DNA of 64,000 nucleotides from Posidonia oceanica (taxonomy: Eukaryota > Streptophyta > Magnoliopsida > Alismatales > Posidoniaceae), in the NCBI GenBank assembly GCA_037176725.1, contig JAZBRS010000044.1, forward strand, positions 620,001 to 684,000. The letters are read 5' to 3'. Of this stretch, positions 1-11,844 are shown piece by piece; the first letter of the stretch is position 1; every line of letters starts with the position of its first letter. The notes under the pieces are model-generated. The model ran no database searches. It was not told where the DNA came from and saw only the letters and a list, made by a program, of their open reading frames with translations. The translations under genes and the position numbers were made by a program.

Positions 1-335
1 TGGGGATACCCGAAGTAGATCACCTGCTAAGATACACTAGATAGGTGAGGGGGGCACACTAGAAAGCATACATATCATTCATGCCATCTAACTTAACTCA
101 TTTGCATCTGTCTTTCAGTTTCTAATTCCTGTTTCCTTCTGTTTGTGTCAGCAGTGATCGGTAAGCGAGTTTCCCTTGCTGGAGCTTGAGTACCGACCCT
201 TTCTGACACCCCTATTGCGACCTTGTTCATGACCATTCCCCTTCTGAGCTATCCACCTTTGCGACGATAGCTCCTATTAGGAATCGCCATTTGCATACCC
301 GTCGCAGCCCTATTCTCACGTGCTCTAGGTCAACA
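1..335 (+). other. 5' untranslated leader of element A
   Basis: This stretch lies between the inferred primer-binding site and the first well-placed ATG at 336. It has no convincing reading frame. It contains a branch-point-like CTAAC (88-92), a pyrimidine-rich run and acceptor-like CAGs at 116-118 and 149-151. Confidence 0.6.
88..118 (+). promoter_or_regulatory. Candidate 3' splice site (branch point to CAG) in the leader
   Basis: CTAAC at 88-92 is followed 24 bases later by TGTCTTTCAG ending at 118, a layout like a plant intron end. A matching donor (AG|GTAAGT) is conserved in three LTR copies, for example at 22643. If used, the intron would run from the LTR through its minisatellite, the LTR end and the primer-binding site. 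This is an inference from motifs only; a second acceptor-like CAG ends at 151. Confidence 0.35.
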
Positions 336-1195
336 ATGGCCCAGTACGTCGGTGAGCCTCTCTTTACTCCTGTCACGGAGGGTGTTTCCGTTTCGGCCCC
401 TCCGGTTGCTCCTTCTGCCCCTTTTGTTCCCCCTCCGATGCCAGGGTTTCCTCCCCTAACGCCTCTAGGATCTCAGTATGTCCCGGGACAGTGGCAAGCA
501 TCTCTTCCTCCGGATCCAGTCACCGAGTCTATCTTGATGACCGTTACTCGCGCTTCGGAGACGCCACTGCCCCCTCTTTCCCAGGGATACGTCACCTTTG
601 ACATCCCTCCTACCTCTGCTGCGACTTTCGCTATAGCACCTACTCCTCCTGGACAGTCTGTGTCCGTGCCGTTTGCTTCTCAATCCTCGCCGGCACTGCA
701 CTTCAGCATTCCGGCTGACGGAACGCTTGAGGCTCAGTACCAGCGCCTGATGGAGCTGGCCCAGAGACTGCAGGGCATGGCTCTATCGGTTCATCCCTCC
801 TGTGCTCCTGTCGTTCCTAGGGTTCCTTTGAGGCCAGTTCCTGCATTTCATGCATCTACCTCCACACGTCCGCCTCGACCATCGTCTCAACTGCTCACGG
901 TTCCAATGATGGGGGCCCGTTTACCGCCTCCTTCTGCACAACACTTAGCACAGCATGCTCCTCTTCCCCCTGGTGGTCAGTCCTTTGGGCTGGCTGGAGC
1001 CCAGTACTCCACTGGCTCGCTATCTGGCACCCCACCCGTACAGCAACTGGTGCTCCAGCATCCTACTCCTCCCACAGGACAGCATGGCATCTACCCTCCC
1101 CCTTTGCATCAAGCCCAGCATCCTGCATAATCCCTGCATACACAGTTCCCTAACACGAATACGCTGGCCAACCCGTTGCTCCACCAGGCGACGCT
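336..1195 (+). pseudogene. gag: gag N-terminal extension, Pro/Gln-rich (broken)
   Basis: ATG336 lies in CAACAATGGC, a very good plant initiation context, so I prefer it to the upstream ATG at 291. The frame encodes about 264 residues, very rich in Pro, Ser, Thr and Gln, and low in complexity. It stops at TAA 1128-1130, but the same frame continues sensibly to about 1190, where the register must change to reach the gag core (ATG1196). One nonsense mutation and one frameshift therefore separate this part from gag. It has no recognisable domain. It could be a disordered N-terminal gag segment or a separate small ORF upstream of gag, as some Ogre-type elements have. The first view fits the near-continuity better. 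Confidence 0.55.
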
Positions 1196-2773
1196 ATGGT
1201 AGATCCGGAGGAGCACTTAGGTGCGACCCATTCGGCGTATGTGCTCAATACCTCTGCCGATCCCTCTCCTATGGCAGCAAATCCGGACCCCATCAACAAC
1301 CGGATGGACGTCTTGGAGAAGGCACTACGACTAGTGCAGGGTATTGAGCACCAGACCTACCAATTTTGGGACCTCTACTGCTTTCCAGAGGCGGTACTCC
1401 CTTCGAAGTTCAAAATCCCAGACTTCGAGAAATACAATAGTAGGGGCTGCCCCATAGCACACCTGAAGGCATATTGCGGTGATCTCGCTCAGCTTCAGGC
1501 TGACGAGAGGTTGCTGATCCGCCTGTTCCAGAAGAGCTTGACTGGGTCGGCTCTCAAGTGGTTCACATCACTTGATATGTCAGCCATCAAGACTTGAAAC
1601 GACCTCAGTCTGGCGTTCCTGGAACAGTACTCCTTCAACCTCGATCTAGTCCCAAAGCGGGCGGACTTGATCGCAATCAAGCAGAATTCCAGCGAGCCGT
1701 TCGGGGAGTACGTCGGCCGCTGGCGCGCCCTTGCCTCACAAGTTCGAGATAGACCCTCTGACGAGGAGTTTATTGAAATCGTTATCAAAGGGGCGCAGCC
1801 ATCTCTTGGAGCTCTACTTAGCATCCAACCAGTCACTACTTTTGCAGCACTCATCAAAGCTAGAGCGCGCATGGAGAGTTCTTTGTGGAGTGGCAACTTC
1901 CTGGCTCTGTCTGCATTAGCTAAGCAGGCCGCGATTAGCAGTAACAGTGCCAACAGCAGCACCTCCAACAACAACAATAGCAGTAGCAGCAACAACTGTC
2001 CCAAGAAGAAGAACTCGCCGAAGACCGCAGTTGCATTTGTCGACTCTCCTACTATGCCTGTTCACTTGCCATTCCGGCTTGCCCCAGCTCAGATGGTGTA
2101 TGCTCCTGCACTTAGGAATCCACCTACACCACAGATCACAACCACCGCTAGACCGGTCTACCCTACCGCACCGGTTCTGCAAGGCTCATACCAGAGGCAA
2201 AGAAGGCCACCCATTGAGAAGCGGAAATTCGCCCCACTGGTGGAACCGCTCACGGTCATCTTGCCGAAGGTTGCATCGCTCCTGAAGTTCCCGGAGGTTC
2301 GCCTGCCCCCAAATCCTTTGCCGCATTGGTTTAAGGCGAACCTCTTCTGCAATTTCCATCGAAGCGTCGGGCATTCGACGGACAATTGCTACTCCCTGCG
2401 GAACGCTATTCAGGACCTAATCGAATCGGGAACGATTGTGATTGACACGCACGAGGCATCCACTCAAGCACACACACATGCATCTGCACATTCAGCTGCT
2501 CTCCCTCATTCTGGCATCATCCACCAGCCTCTACCGGGGCACACTTATTCGGGAGGGGCAGGAACCTCAGGCATCCACTCTGTCTTTCCTTCTGGGCCTA
2601 CTACCTCTGTTGTAGACCCTTCTGATCTTGTTTCTGATATCTCTGAGCCTTTCCCCATCAATCTCTATCACGCGGCAGTTGCCAGCTTTGAGCCGGGAGT
2701 TCACATGATCCGACCGCGTGCCAGGCCGGAGCGCCCCTCCGCACCTCCTACTGTGCCTCCTCAGGCTCAACCC

Positions 2774-2881
2774 CCTGTACACCTTCTAGCTAGAGCCCAG
2801 CCTAGATCCCCTGTCCACCTCTTAGGGCGACCACAGCTAGAATCCCCCATACATCTTCTAGGCAGACCTCAGTCAGCCCCT
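2774..2881 (+). repeat. Three 36-bp in-frame repeats in the gag-protease spacer
   Basis: Three successive 12-codon units each begin Pro-Val/Ile-His-Leu-Leu and continue Ala/Gly-Arg-Ala/Pro-Gln. They lie in the Pro-rich region between the zinc-knuckle-like motif and the protease. The unit is a whole number of codons, so copy number could change without breaking the frame. Confidence 0.7.
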
Positions 2882-3564
2882 GCCTTCCCACCCCAACAAC
2901 CTTACCCTCTAGATAGACCTCAATACCCAGTAGGTCCCCCTGTAACTCCTCCTGTGCTCGTAGCACGTGCTCTTGTGGTTATTGATTTAACCCTGGACAC
3001 CCATCGCATCCCTTACAGCTGCACTACAGAAATGTGCGTGGAAGTAACACGATCGGGGAGGGTCTACAGACCCCCAGTACCAGCCACTAGGTCCAATTAC
3101 CCTGAACCTGCTATGCCCCCACCCTCTAAGCAACCCATAGCAGACCCAGCCTTGGACCAACCCGTAGCTAGCCAAACCCCTGCCCAGCCTGTAGCGGACC
3201 AACCTCCTGCCACTACGTCTTTAGAGCTTGCCAAAACAACCCTTCCTGTTGCCAAAAAGAACCAACCCAAGGCAGACATAACCTCCCAACTTAAGAAGGT
3301 CAAAGCCGACATTTCCATTTGGGACCTAATCCACACCTCTGCCGAACACTGCGAGGCTTTTCTTCACGTGTTCCAGGCTGCCCGTGTGTCCCAGTCTATT
3401 GAGCCTTCAGCCTTGGAGAGCATGGTAGGGATGATTGCGGAGCCCCAGGTCATCTCTTTTACAAGTGATGAGCTGCCTCCGGTGGGGATTAATCACAATC
3501 AACCCCTGTTCATCACGGTTCAGTTCAAAAACTTTCACATTCCCCTAACACTAGTTGATAATGG

Positions 3565-3569
3565 GTCAG
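3565..3569. repeat. Target-site duplication GTCAG, left copy
   Basis: GTCAG directly precedes the LTR terminus TGTAGTAATC and is repeated at 9312-9316 after the LTR terminus GTGTCAACA. It lies within the Gly-Ser codons of the protease DNGS motif. Confidence 0.93.
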
Positions 3570-4254
3570 TGTAGTAATCCCAGTGTTCAGATCGTCCATG
3601 CACGTTGCCAAAGCTTGCGCGCACCGATCAGAATCAAGCTCACGATTAGCGGCTATGTCCGAGAAGGAAGACCTAACTCGAAAGCATTTAAAAGAGAGAA
3701 AAAAGGAAGGAAAAGAAGAAGATAAGACAAAATCGGAGTCGCCACCAAGTCTATTAAATCGGGAGACAAGGAAAACCGGGGAAATGCGTGAATAATCACG
3801 CAAAACCAAGCAAAAGATGCAATGCAAGGCAATGCAGAAGAAATGAGATGCAAATGAATGCAAATGATGTGACTCGTGCCTAGGATAAGGGCAATATGGT
3901 CATTACGGGCCAAGAGAGGGTAAGGACTCCTGTTACGCACGGGGAAGGTGTTAGGCACCCCCAACACGCCCGAGAATCGGTCTTTCTAGGCTTACGCTCG
4001 CATACGCAGGAAAATGCAGATTTTGAATGCCTAAGTGCCAATGAATGCTTATCTAAATGCTCAAATGTGTGCTCTAAGTGAGGGAATGCAATGCAAGAAA
4101 GTAAACGTGCAATCTAAGCGCTCAGCAACGCTGTCTGTGTTCCGAACCAGGCAGAACCTGACTCGCGAGAACTCCAGGCAGTAAGCATCACCGCCCTATA
4201 TGCAAATGCGGGCGATAAAACAAAACAGCGGGAAAAACAGGCAATGCGGGCGAC

Positions 4255-4660
4255 ATGCAAAGGGGAAACAACGTAAAACACGCAAAACGGTGCGAGAAAC
4301 GAAGCAAGAACGCAAAACGATGCAAGAAACGAGGTCGACATGCAGAACGATGCGAGAAACGGAACAAGAACGCGAAACAGTGCAGGAAAATGAAAAGAGG
4401 CGCAAAACAGAGCAAGGAAACAGAGCGACACGCAAAACGGAGCGAGAAAACAAAGGGCATGCAAAGCGATGCGAGAAAACGAAGCTGCACGCAAAACGGT
4501 GCAAGAAAACAAAACGACACGCAAAACAGTGCGAGAAGACAGAACTGCACGCAAAATGGAGCAAGAAAACCAAAGGGCACGCAAAACGACGCAAGACAAA
4601 GAAGCGGCACGCAAAACGGTGCAAGACAAAGCGAAAAAAGAGTGCGCAAAAAAACCATGC
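4255..4660 (-). repeat. 30-bp minisatellite in LTR 1 (about 12-13 units)
   Basis: On the + strand the units read roughly CGCAAAACGGTGCRAGAAAA plus ten more bases. This is the reverse complement of the minisatellite in the + oriented LTRs. Units are diverged. Open frames arise on both strands because 30 is a multiple of three and the unit lacks stops. Confidence 0.85.
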
Positions 4661-4703
4661 GATGCGAATGATATGCAAAACAATGCTGCCGAAGTTCAGG
4701 GGG

Positions 4704-4715
4704 ACTTACCTTGGG
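4704..4715 (-). promoter_or_regulatory. Conserved splice-donor-like site in LTR 1
   Basis: On the minus strand it reads CCCAAG|GTAAGT, near the plant donor consensus. The same site occurs at the same LTR position at 22643 and 43417. Conservation in diverged copies suggests function, but use is not shown. Confidence 0.45.
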
Positions 4716-7700
4716 CACCCGAAGCCTGATTTGAAATCCGGTTGGTCCATGCTGAAGAATGCTCCACCGGGGTCGCTCTGGCAGCTTATTTGGGGAGATC
4801 CAACGGTCAGATTAGAAGATATCGCAGCTTCAAGGCAGGAGGGCCAGAACAGGGGAGAAGAACAGATCTACGTGTTCAAAGGGTCCTAGGGGTGTGTAAA
4901 GAGGTCCTCCCAAGTGAAAGGGAGCTAAAGGGACTTAGTGTGTGCAAAGGGATGCTAAATGCAAGCCTAAATGAAAGCAGAATGCATGCAAGAAGCAGAA
5001 AAGGCAAGAAGGATGATTTTCAGAAAAACAGGAGTTTAAATGCTATTTTTAAAAAAGAAAAGGGGTTTAAATGCAAAGTTTTGAAAAGGATTGGGGCCCA
5101 CAGATAGGGGTTTTGAAAACAGGAGGAGACAGAGGGTAATTTTGCAAAGAATAGGCTTCAGAATGCAATTTTAAAAAAGGGGGTATGCGTCAGGGGAGTT
5201 TTGAAAGCAATGGCAAATCAGAGTGCAATTTTGGAAATATCAGGGGCTAAAATGCAAATTTTCCAAAAAAACAGGATTCTGGGGAGTCTGGGAATGCAAG
5301 TGGAGGGCCTACATACAATTTTGCAAACATGGGAGCTAAAATGCAAGATTAAGGGCAAAACAGGCATTTTACATGATTTTAAAGGGATGCGAAGGACCTA
5401 TGTGTCATTTTTAAATCATGCAGGGTCAAAAATGCAATTTAATATGCAAAATATGCTCTGAAATCACAGACCATGGACTGATATGCGATTTTTAAAAAAT
5501 GCAAGGTTGAAAATGCAATGCAATAAGCTAAAATGCATGCAAAGTGACTACTGTGCATTTAAAAAGGACCTAGATGTAAAAATGAAAAAATCATAAGGTA
5601 AAATATGCAATGCAGTATGCAAAAATTAAAAATGGAACCTAAGTTACTACAGTGCATGGGACCTAAATGCAAACACAGTAAAACACAGGGATACAGAATG
5701 CAATATTATATGGTAAAGTTAAAGCATTTGAATTAAATGATCTACTGCAGGGCCTATGTGCAAAAATTGAAACCAGAAGGGCTAAAGCACAAAATTTTAT
5801 AACTGAAATGCACAGTAAAAGGACTGGATTCAAAATACAGAAAAACAGAAATACTTAAAGCAATTTAGCAAGGTTTTAAATTGAAAACAAAGCAAATTAA
5901 ATGGCATAAGGACTAGAATGCAAAAAAAAGGAAACTTAAGCTAAACATGCAATGTTCACAAAAAACTATACTACTGCAAAAATAAATGCACAGTGGTTAC
6001 CGGCGGAGGCGAGTACTGTAGCAGTGAGCTACCAGAGCTCACGTCCGCCGGCACAGGAGGGCTGTGGAGGCGCTGATCGGCGGAGGCGGTGGTCCTGGAG
6101 TTGACGGAGGCAGGGCGACGATCGGCGGGGGGCGACGCGGCCTGGAACGCGCCGGAGTGCTCATCGGAGCTCTGTAGAAGGTCTGGAGCTCGGTCTGGCC
6201 GTTCGACGCAGCGAAGCTGCATTCTGAAGACCGGAGAAGCCTCCTGACGTCCGTGCGGAGCTCCGGGGGTCACCGGGATGGCGTTCCGCTGGCTGGAGCG
6301 TCGTGAAGACCGGAGGACATCGCCGGAGAAGACGGTCTGACCGGCGAGCAGCAACGGAGCAGGAGGGCCGGAATCTTACTTCTAAGGGGCAGGGAAGCAG
6401 CAGAGGAAGAAGAGAGAGTTGAGGAGGTAAAGAATTACCTGGCTCCGCGTCTGAATCGTGCTCCCGACCTCAGCAGTACCGGAGCTGGTCGGCGACGTTC
6501 ATCCGGTCGCAGCGGTGGTCGTCGGGCGTTCGCAGAGGTTAGGATCTTCTCAGGGGGTGCTTCTGGTGCTCCTCGACCGGTTGGACCGAAGTTCTGCAGC
6601 TCGGCAGAAGATCTAGAGTTTTGTGGGTTTAGGAGAGTGACCGGAGGTTGGGGGAGGTTGTTGCTGCTCGTCCGGTGGAGTGAAGCCCTCCGGGAGGTAG
6701 CTGGAGGTCTGGGGAGTGAAGCTGGATGATCGGCTTGCAGTTCTGGAGAGCGTAGAGGGAGTTTGAAGGTCGGGTCAGTTTCTGGTTAGAAGGAGTGATA
6801 GGTGTTTGTAGTGTTGTCTGTGATCTGTGGTGAACGACTGGGCTTGAAGTCAGGTGCTCTGAGAAGGTGGGATGCAGGTGAATATCCGGGTGGATTTTGG
6901 GAAGAAGCAGTGAGCTATGGTGGAGGGGATTGTGAAGGGAGTTGGTACTGGTTGCAGGTGGAGTTTCAGGTGATGTTCAGGGGATGTTTCAGTGGTTTCG
7001 TGTGGTGGAAAGGCAGTGGGATAGTAGAGGATGAAGGCTGGTTGCTGGGTGAATTTGGGGGAGCAATTGGGAGAGGTTCTAAGGCCTGGAGTGGTGTCGG
7101 ATTGTTGGAAAAGAAAGGGGAGGACCTGTTGTGGATTTCAGATGAGAAAGGAGAGGAATTGGGTGGGGAATGGCTCTGAGATTGGTGGCCTCTCTCCGGG
7201 GAGCCAAGGACTCTCTCAGACTGCTCTCTCTTGGTTCTCTTCTCTCCGAGATTCCAGAATGCAGAGGGGAAGGAAGAGGTTGTTTCAGGTGGGGAAGAAC
7301 GCTTTGGAATTCTCTCTCAGGTTCTCTCTTTGGTTGGGATTGCACCCGGGAGTCCGGTCTTCTGCCGGGGGTGCTTCTCACTTCTGGTCCTTCTCCCTTT
7401 TTCTCCCTTCCCGATTAAGGTTCTGATGATCTCCCTTTCTCTGGTTTTGCAGGTCTATGGCTGTGGCAATTGAATGCTGAGGGTGCGGTGGCAGGAGCAC
7501 GGACGGAGTTCGGCGCACGCCGGTCCGGTCCGAGCAGAAGGCGTGCGAGCACAGGCCTGGCATTGGCAGAAGACTGAGATGCTGACTGTGGCAGGAGCAG
7601 TTGCAGAAGGTGGAAGAGGGAGTACTGTGCGGAGGGAAGGAGGAAGAAGAGAACTGTGATCGTGGGCTGGGCCACGGATTTGAAAAAAAAAGGAGAAGAA

Positions 7701-9311
7701 AAATAAAAAGAAGGAGAGGAACGGGCTGATGGGCCCAGCAAGGAAAATGAGAAAAAAGAAAAATAAGAAGAAAGAAAGGAAGAGAGGGAAAAGAAGAGAA
7801 ATAAAATAGGAAAAAATAAATTAAAAATAAGTAAAAATATCAGAGTGATTGTGTTGTGAGTTAGGATTTTAATTAGATTTTTTTTAATGACTGTTTTGGG
7901 TTAATTAGTGTGTTTTGGGCTTGATTAGGGTTTTAGAGTTTTCTTTTGTCTTTAATTCATTTTCCATTTGATTAAGTGTTTGTTAAACCTTTTTTAAATT
8001 GTTTTTAAAATTGTGTTTTTCTTGTTAAGCATTTAGGATGTTAATTAGGATTTTTTAGGATTTATTTTTAGGTTAATTAGGATGGGTTATGGGCTTTTAG
8101 TTTTAGTCTTTTAGGATTTTCTTTCTTAAGTCTTTTGAATTAGGTTTTGTGATTTTTTATTTATTAATTTTTCTTGATGTTTTTTAATTGGGTTTCTCTT
8201 GTCTGATTAAGTGTTCTTTAAGTCTTTTAAATGTGTTCTTCATTTTCTTTTTAATTAAGTCCTTAGGTTGTTTTTTTCTTAGGTTTGTTAGGTTAGGCCT
8301 TTTCTTTCATTAATTGTTTATCTTAGTGTTCTTAATTGTTTTACTTTTTTTTTAAGGTTTGCTTTTTAATTATCTTGATGGGGTTTTTACCTTTGGTGGG
8401 TTTTGATTTTGTTTTAGTTTTTTTCCTTGATTTTACGGTATTTTCTTTTGGTTTGTTTTGCATTTTTTAGTTTGCATGCTTGATTTTCTTTTTAGCTTGA
8501 TTTAATTAGGTTTAAGTTTTTAATTGTTTGTTTAATGTTTTTAAATTGTTTTTCTTAGAGTTCTGATTTGTTTCTCTTATGTTTTGGAGTTTTACAGATT
8601 TTTTGGGTTTTTTATGGATTTTAGCAAAAGAAAGAAAAGGAAAAGAGAAGGAGGAAGGAAATGGAAAAAGGGAGAAATAAAAGGGAAAGAGATGAGTTGG
8701 AGGAAAATGATTTTTTAAAATTCAGGGAAAAAGCTAAAAATAAAGTAAAAATAGGAATAAGATAGAGAAGGGATAGAAGCACAAAGAGGGCCCACAGCCA
8801 GGCAGGAAAAAGGGCAAGAAGGGGATGAAAAGAGAGATGATAATCAGGAGAGAGAGAGGAGAGAGAAAATGATAATCCCGGAGAGAGAAAAGGATAATTA
8901 GGGCAAATGGAAGGCTTAGGAGTCTTGAAATGGGGTGAAAATTGGGGAGTGGGTAGTCTAGGGTTTCTAGAGCTGGTTCTGAGATTTTGGTTTGATTCCA
9001 AGGAGGTTTTGGAGGGGTTTTAAGGTGTAGAAAAAGGGGAGTTTTACCTAGGTTTTCTAGAGTTTTTGGGAATGGTCTTGGTTTGAGAATTTCTAAGTTC
9101 TTGGGTAGGTTTGCTAAGTGGGTGCTGGTGGGTTTTCCTATGGATTTTGGTCAGGTTTTGAGTTTGGGGAGAGGGGTAAAGGCTTAGGTCAAGTTTGCTT
9201 GGTTTTGAAGGGTAAAGAAGAGGATTAGGGTTTGGGTTTAGGTTAGGGTTTGAGTCCAGCAATCACTAGGAGGGCTCCAAAGTCCAAGCCTGCCAAGATG
9301 GGGTGTCAACA

Positions 9312-9316
9312 GTCAG
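9312..9316. repeat. Target-site duplication GTCAG, right copy
   Basis: This is the partner of 3565-3569. The protease frame resumes at 9317. Confidence 0.93.
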
Positions 9317-9891
9317 GCCTTAACGTTTGCCCCTTGCGTACCGCAACCTAGGTCGGATTCAAAGTCGAGGACATCACGCCAGCCGTGAAGGGAATGACAG
9401 CTTTTGACAACACCCACCATGAAGTTCTGGGGATCCTGATTATTCCTCTTGCTATTGGCCTGGTCGTTTTCGATGTAGAATTCTATGTCGTCAACTTGAA
9501 GCCGAATTTCAATCTTCTGCTTGGGCGCCCTTGGCTCCACAAGCATCAGGTCCTTCCCTCGACCCTCCATCGGATGATAAAGTACCGTCGTGGCGATGAT
9601 GTCATTGTCGTCATGGCGGAGAACTTTGAGAAGGAGCGGATCGAGGCAGTCTCCCCCGTGTCTTCACAAGCTATCCCGTTTGACCTTGAGACTTCTGAAG
9701 CCCTGTATCGTGTTAACCGGTGCAAGCCAGTTAACTTCATTCCTGATCTTGAACGCGCCAACTCCTTGGCCGTTCACAACAACCCCTTCCGAATGGTCGA
9801 GAATGTATGTCACAGGTGGGGTTACATAAAGGGTATACCGCTCGGGCGTCACGGCCAGGGGATCGCAGAGCTGATCGTAGCGGTGGAGTGA
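9317..9891 (+). pseudogene. pol: Retropepsin-like aspartic protease, C-terminal part (broken)
   Basis: This continues the protease begun before the solo LTR. Across the junction the frame reads D-N-G-S then G-L-N-V-C-P-L, the usual sequence after the catalytic Asp in Tat/Ogre proteases (relatives often have DGGSALN). Downstream are the hydrophobic FDVEFYVV stretch and the conserved LLLGRPWLH flap/C-terminal motif (about 9518-9542). In-frame TAG at 9349-9351 and TGA at 9889-9891 interrupt it. The protease would have cleaved the gag-pol polyprotein in the virus-like particle. Confidence 0.85.
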
Positions 9892-11844
9892 AGGAAATCT
9901 GAAGGCCTCAGTTATGTGCCCAAGCCCAGCGAAGATCACTGCCTTCAGATGAAGAGTCAGGAACCAGCCATCCCTAGAGACCTCACTAACTTCACCAGTG
10001 CAGGAGTTCTGGGATCAACTGATGATCAAGCCGCAGTGCCGGCGGAAGACTGGGTCTGCATTGAGGACTACTACTCGGATGAGGAGCAGTCTGGCGCAGT
10101 AGAGGCAGTCCCAACTGGCAGCAAGACTCTGATCAGCACAGAGGCACCACGGTCAGTTTGTTCGGCTCTCCCTCCAGTAGATACAGCAGACAATTCAGCA
10201 GGCCCTGTGGCAGAATTAACAAGCTCTAATATTCCTATAGCCACATCCGCATTACAAGCACAGGCAGCAGCAGCAGCACAAAAGTCAGAGACACTCCTTC
10301 TGGCAGAATTAGGCAGGCTACCTGCGGTCGCAGTCGCATCAGTACCGCTGTCACTCTCTCTGGAGGGACAGTCAGTCAATTCAGTCAGCAGCACGACTCG
10401 GCCCACTTCAGTAGCCGCATCACCGAGAATGCAGTCAGCGCAGTCTGCCTCACATCCTCCTGCCGCAAAACAGCAACTCTCAAGGCAGGACCCCATGGCG
10501 TCAGAGGCCGCACTCTCACCGTCACCACAAGTTGCAGAGGACCAGTTGAGCATCATAGTCCCCCAGCCCTTGAGCCCTCAGAAGAGCACCTCTGCCTGCC
10601 CTCTAACTCCAGCGGTGACCCTGGTAGCGTACCTATCTGTGGCCCCGCTGACTAGTCTGTTTGGATCTCCCATGCCAAAGTTGCCGCTATCAGGTGCGCC
10701 CGTGAGCCAGACCATGCAAATTCCAAGGGCAGCGATCCGTCTTGCAGTCGGGCCAGTGCCGCAGGCCCCCGGCGCCTACTACGTCGACTCACCCTCAGAT
10801 GAGGAGGAAGGAGTGGCGATAGAAGCCCAGGTCGATTCATGGATGTCCGACTTAGAGCTACTTTATCAAGAACAACTCAAGTCGATAGCAGAAGACCTGG
10901 TAGAGCACCAAGCTGCAGAAAGGAAAGGGAAAGCCGTGGCTACAGACCCTCCTCTGCGAGAAGACCGTGCCTCTATCATGGTCCTGGAAGAAGACTCAAT
11001 AGTATCGAACTCCCCTAGACCAGATGAGCTCATCACTCAGCAACCAGAAGGCGGGTCTAGGTGGTTTGCGCAGCACATGCCTCACTTAGGCAGTGTAGCA
11101 AGCGACAGTACCCAGATCAGCCGCTAGTCCGGTATACCCTCCACAAGCACACTAGAAGACTCAGAGGAGGAAGCACTAGTAGTCCAAGCAGCAGCAACAG
11201 AGCAGAAAGCAGAATCAGCAACAAAATTGTCAGCAGCCTCAGTAGCAAGGCCATCAGTGGTATTAGTGGCAGAATCAGCAGGGCCCTCAGTAGTATCAGC
11301 AGAGCACTCAGCAGAATCAGCCAGGCCAAAGCAGACAGAAGAAGTTGCCAGGGCAGAGGTCGCACACCGAGGATACAATAATACTCGAGTAAGCGTAACC
11401 ATCCTGAAGTGTCACCAGGGCCAAGCAGCCGAACACATACACTCTTTTGACATCACAAATCCTTCTTCTAAGAAAGAGATCCTCTCAGAACTTATTGCTT
11501 ATGGAGAGGAGGACGATACGGGCGAGGGTGAGATTGACGAACCATTACCCGAGTTCCGGCCCTACGACGATGATCTAGAAGGCCCCAACCTCCATGTTGA
11601 AGAAGAAACAGAGGTTGTCAACATCGGCACAGCTGAGGAAGTCAGAGAAGTTCGCATCAATGCCCAGCTGTCCTCCCAGGCTCGAGCAGAGTTCATCGCA
11701 TTCTTGAAAGAATATGCGGATGTCTTCTCCTGGAGTTACGAAGATATGGTTGGCCTTGACATAGAGATAGTGGTGCACAATCTGCCCTTGAACCCAAATG
11801 CCAAGCCAGTGAAGCAGAAGCTAAGAAGATGGCGACCACAGTAG
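9892..11844 (+). pseudogene. pol: Long protease-RT linker of the polyprotein (broken, no known domain)
   Basis: The same frame as the protease and RT runs through about 650 codons with TAG at 11125-11127 and TAG at 11842-11844. The first two thirds are Ser/Ala/Pro/Gln-rich with acidic patches (for example DYYSDEEQ) and look disordered. From about 11380 the sequence becomes more structured (VSVTILKCHQG, then acidic stretches). From about 11650 it matches the segment that precedes RT in plant Ty3/gypsy elements: FLKEYADVFSWSYEDMVGLD and HNLPLNPNAKPVKQK. The linker has no recognised function. Its length is unusual compared with most gypsy elements but in keeping with the large Tat/Ogre polyproteins. 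Confidence 0.7.

Larger units (their letters stand above)
1196..3569 (+). pseudogene. gag: gag capsid/nucleocapsid and start of protease (broken)
   Basis: The frame is open from 1196 to 3569 except for TGA at 1595-1597, which falls where relatives have Trp in a T-W-x-D-L motif. Around 1310-1920 it matches the retrotransposon gag capsid family: an LPSKFKIPDFEKY stretch, HLKAYC, LTGSALKWF and EYVGRWRALA. Near 2348-2389 a C-x2-H-x4-H-x4-C motif replaces the usual CCHC knuckle, as is typical of Tat/Ogre gag, and an IQDLIESG stretch follows. A Pro-rich spacer (about 2440-3290) leads into the protease, whose D-N-G-S active site begins at codon 3557. The gene is cut at 3569 by the solo LTR and resumes at 9317 with only one copy of the target duplication counted. 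Confidence 0.85.
3570..9311 (-). mobile_element. Solo giant LTR 1 (5742 bp) inserted in the element A protease gene
   Basis: It begins TGTAGTAATC and ends GTGTCAACA, and GTCAG flanks it on both sides, so it is a complete LTR left after internal recombination. It is antisense to element A and homologous to the LTR at 18517-24164. In its own (reverse) direction it has a C/A-rich start, a CT-rich run, an AT-rich block (about 7800-8600), a GC-rich block (about 6000-7700), a GCAT/TAGGTCC-type repeat region (about 5000-5960), a donor-like site at 4710/4709, a 30-bp minisatellite and a conserved hairpin box (about 3939-3963). It is the most diverged of the four copies. It lacks about 400 bp between donor and minisatellite that the 18517 copy keeps. 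No gene is seen inside. Confidence 0.93.

Noticed and set aside
9225..9255. Interstitial telomere-like repeats (TTAGGGTTTGGGTTTAGG), also CCCTAAAA-like runs near 18690-18740
   Set aside because: They are few, irregular and part of the C/A-rich start of the giant LTR in all copies.
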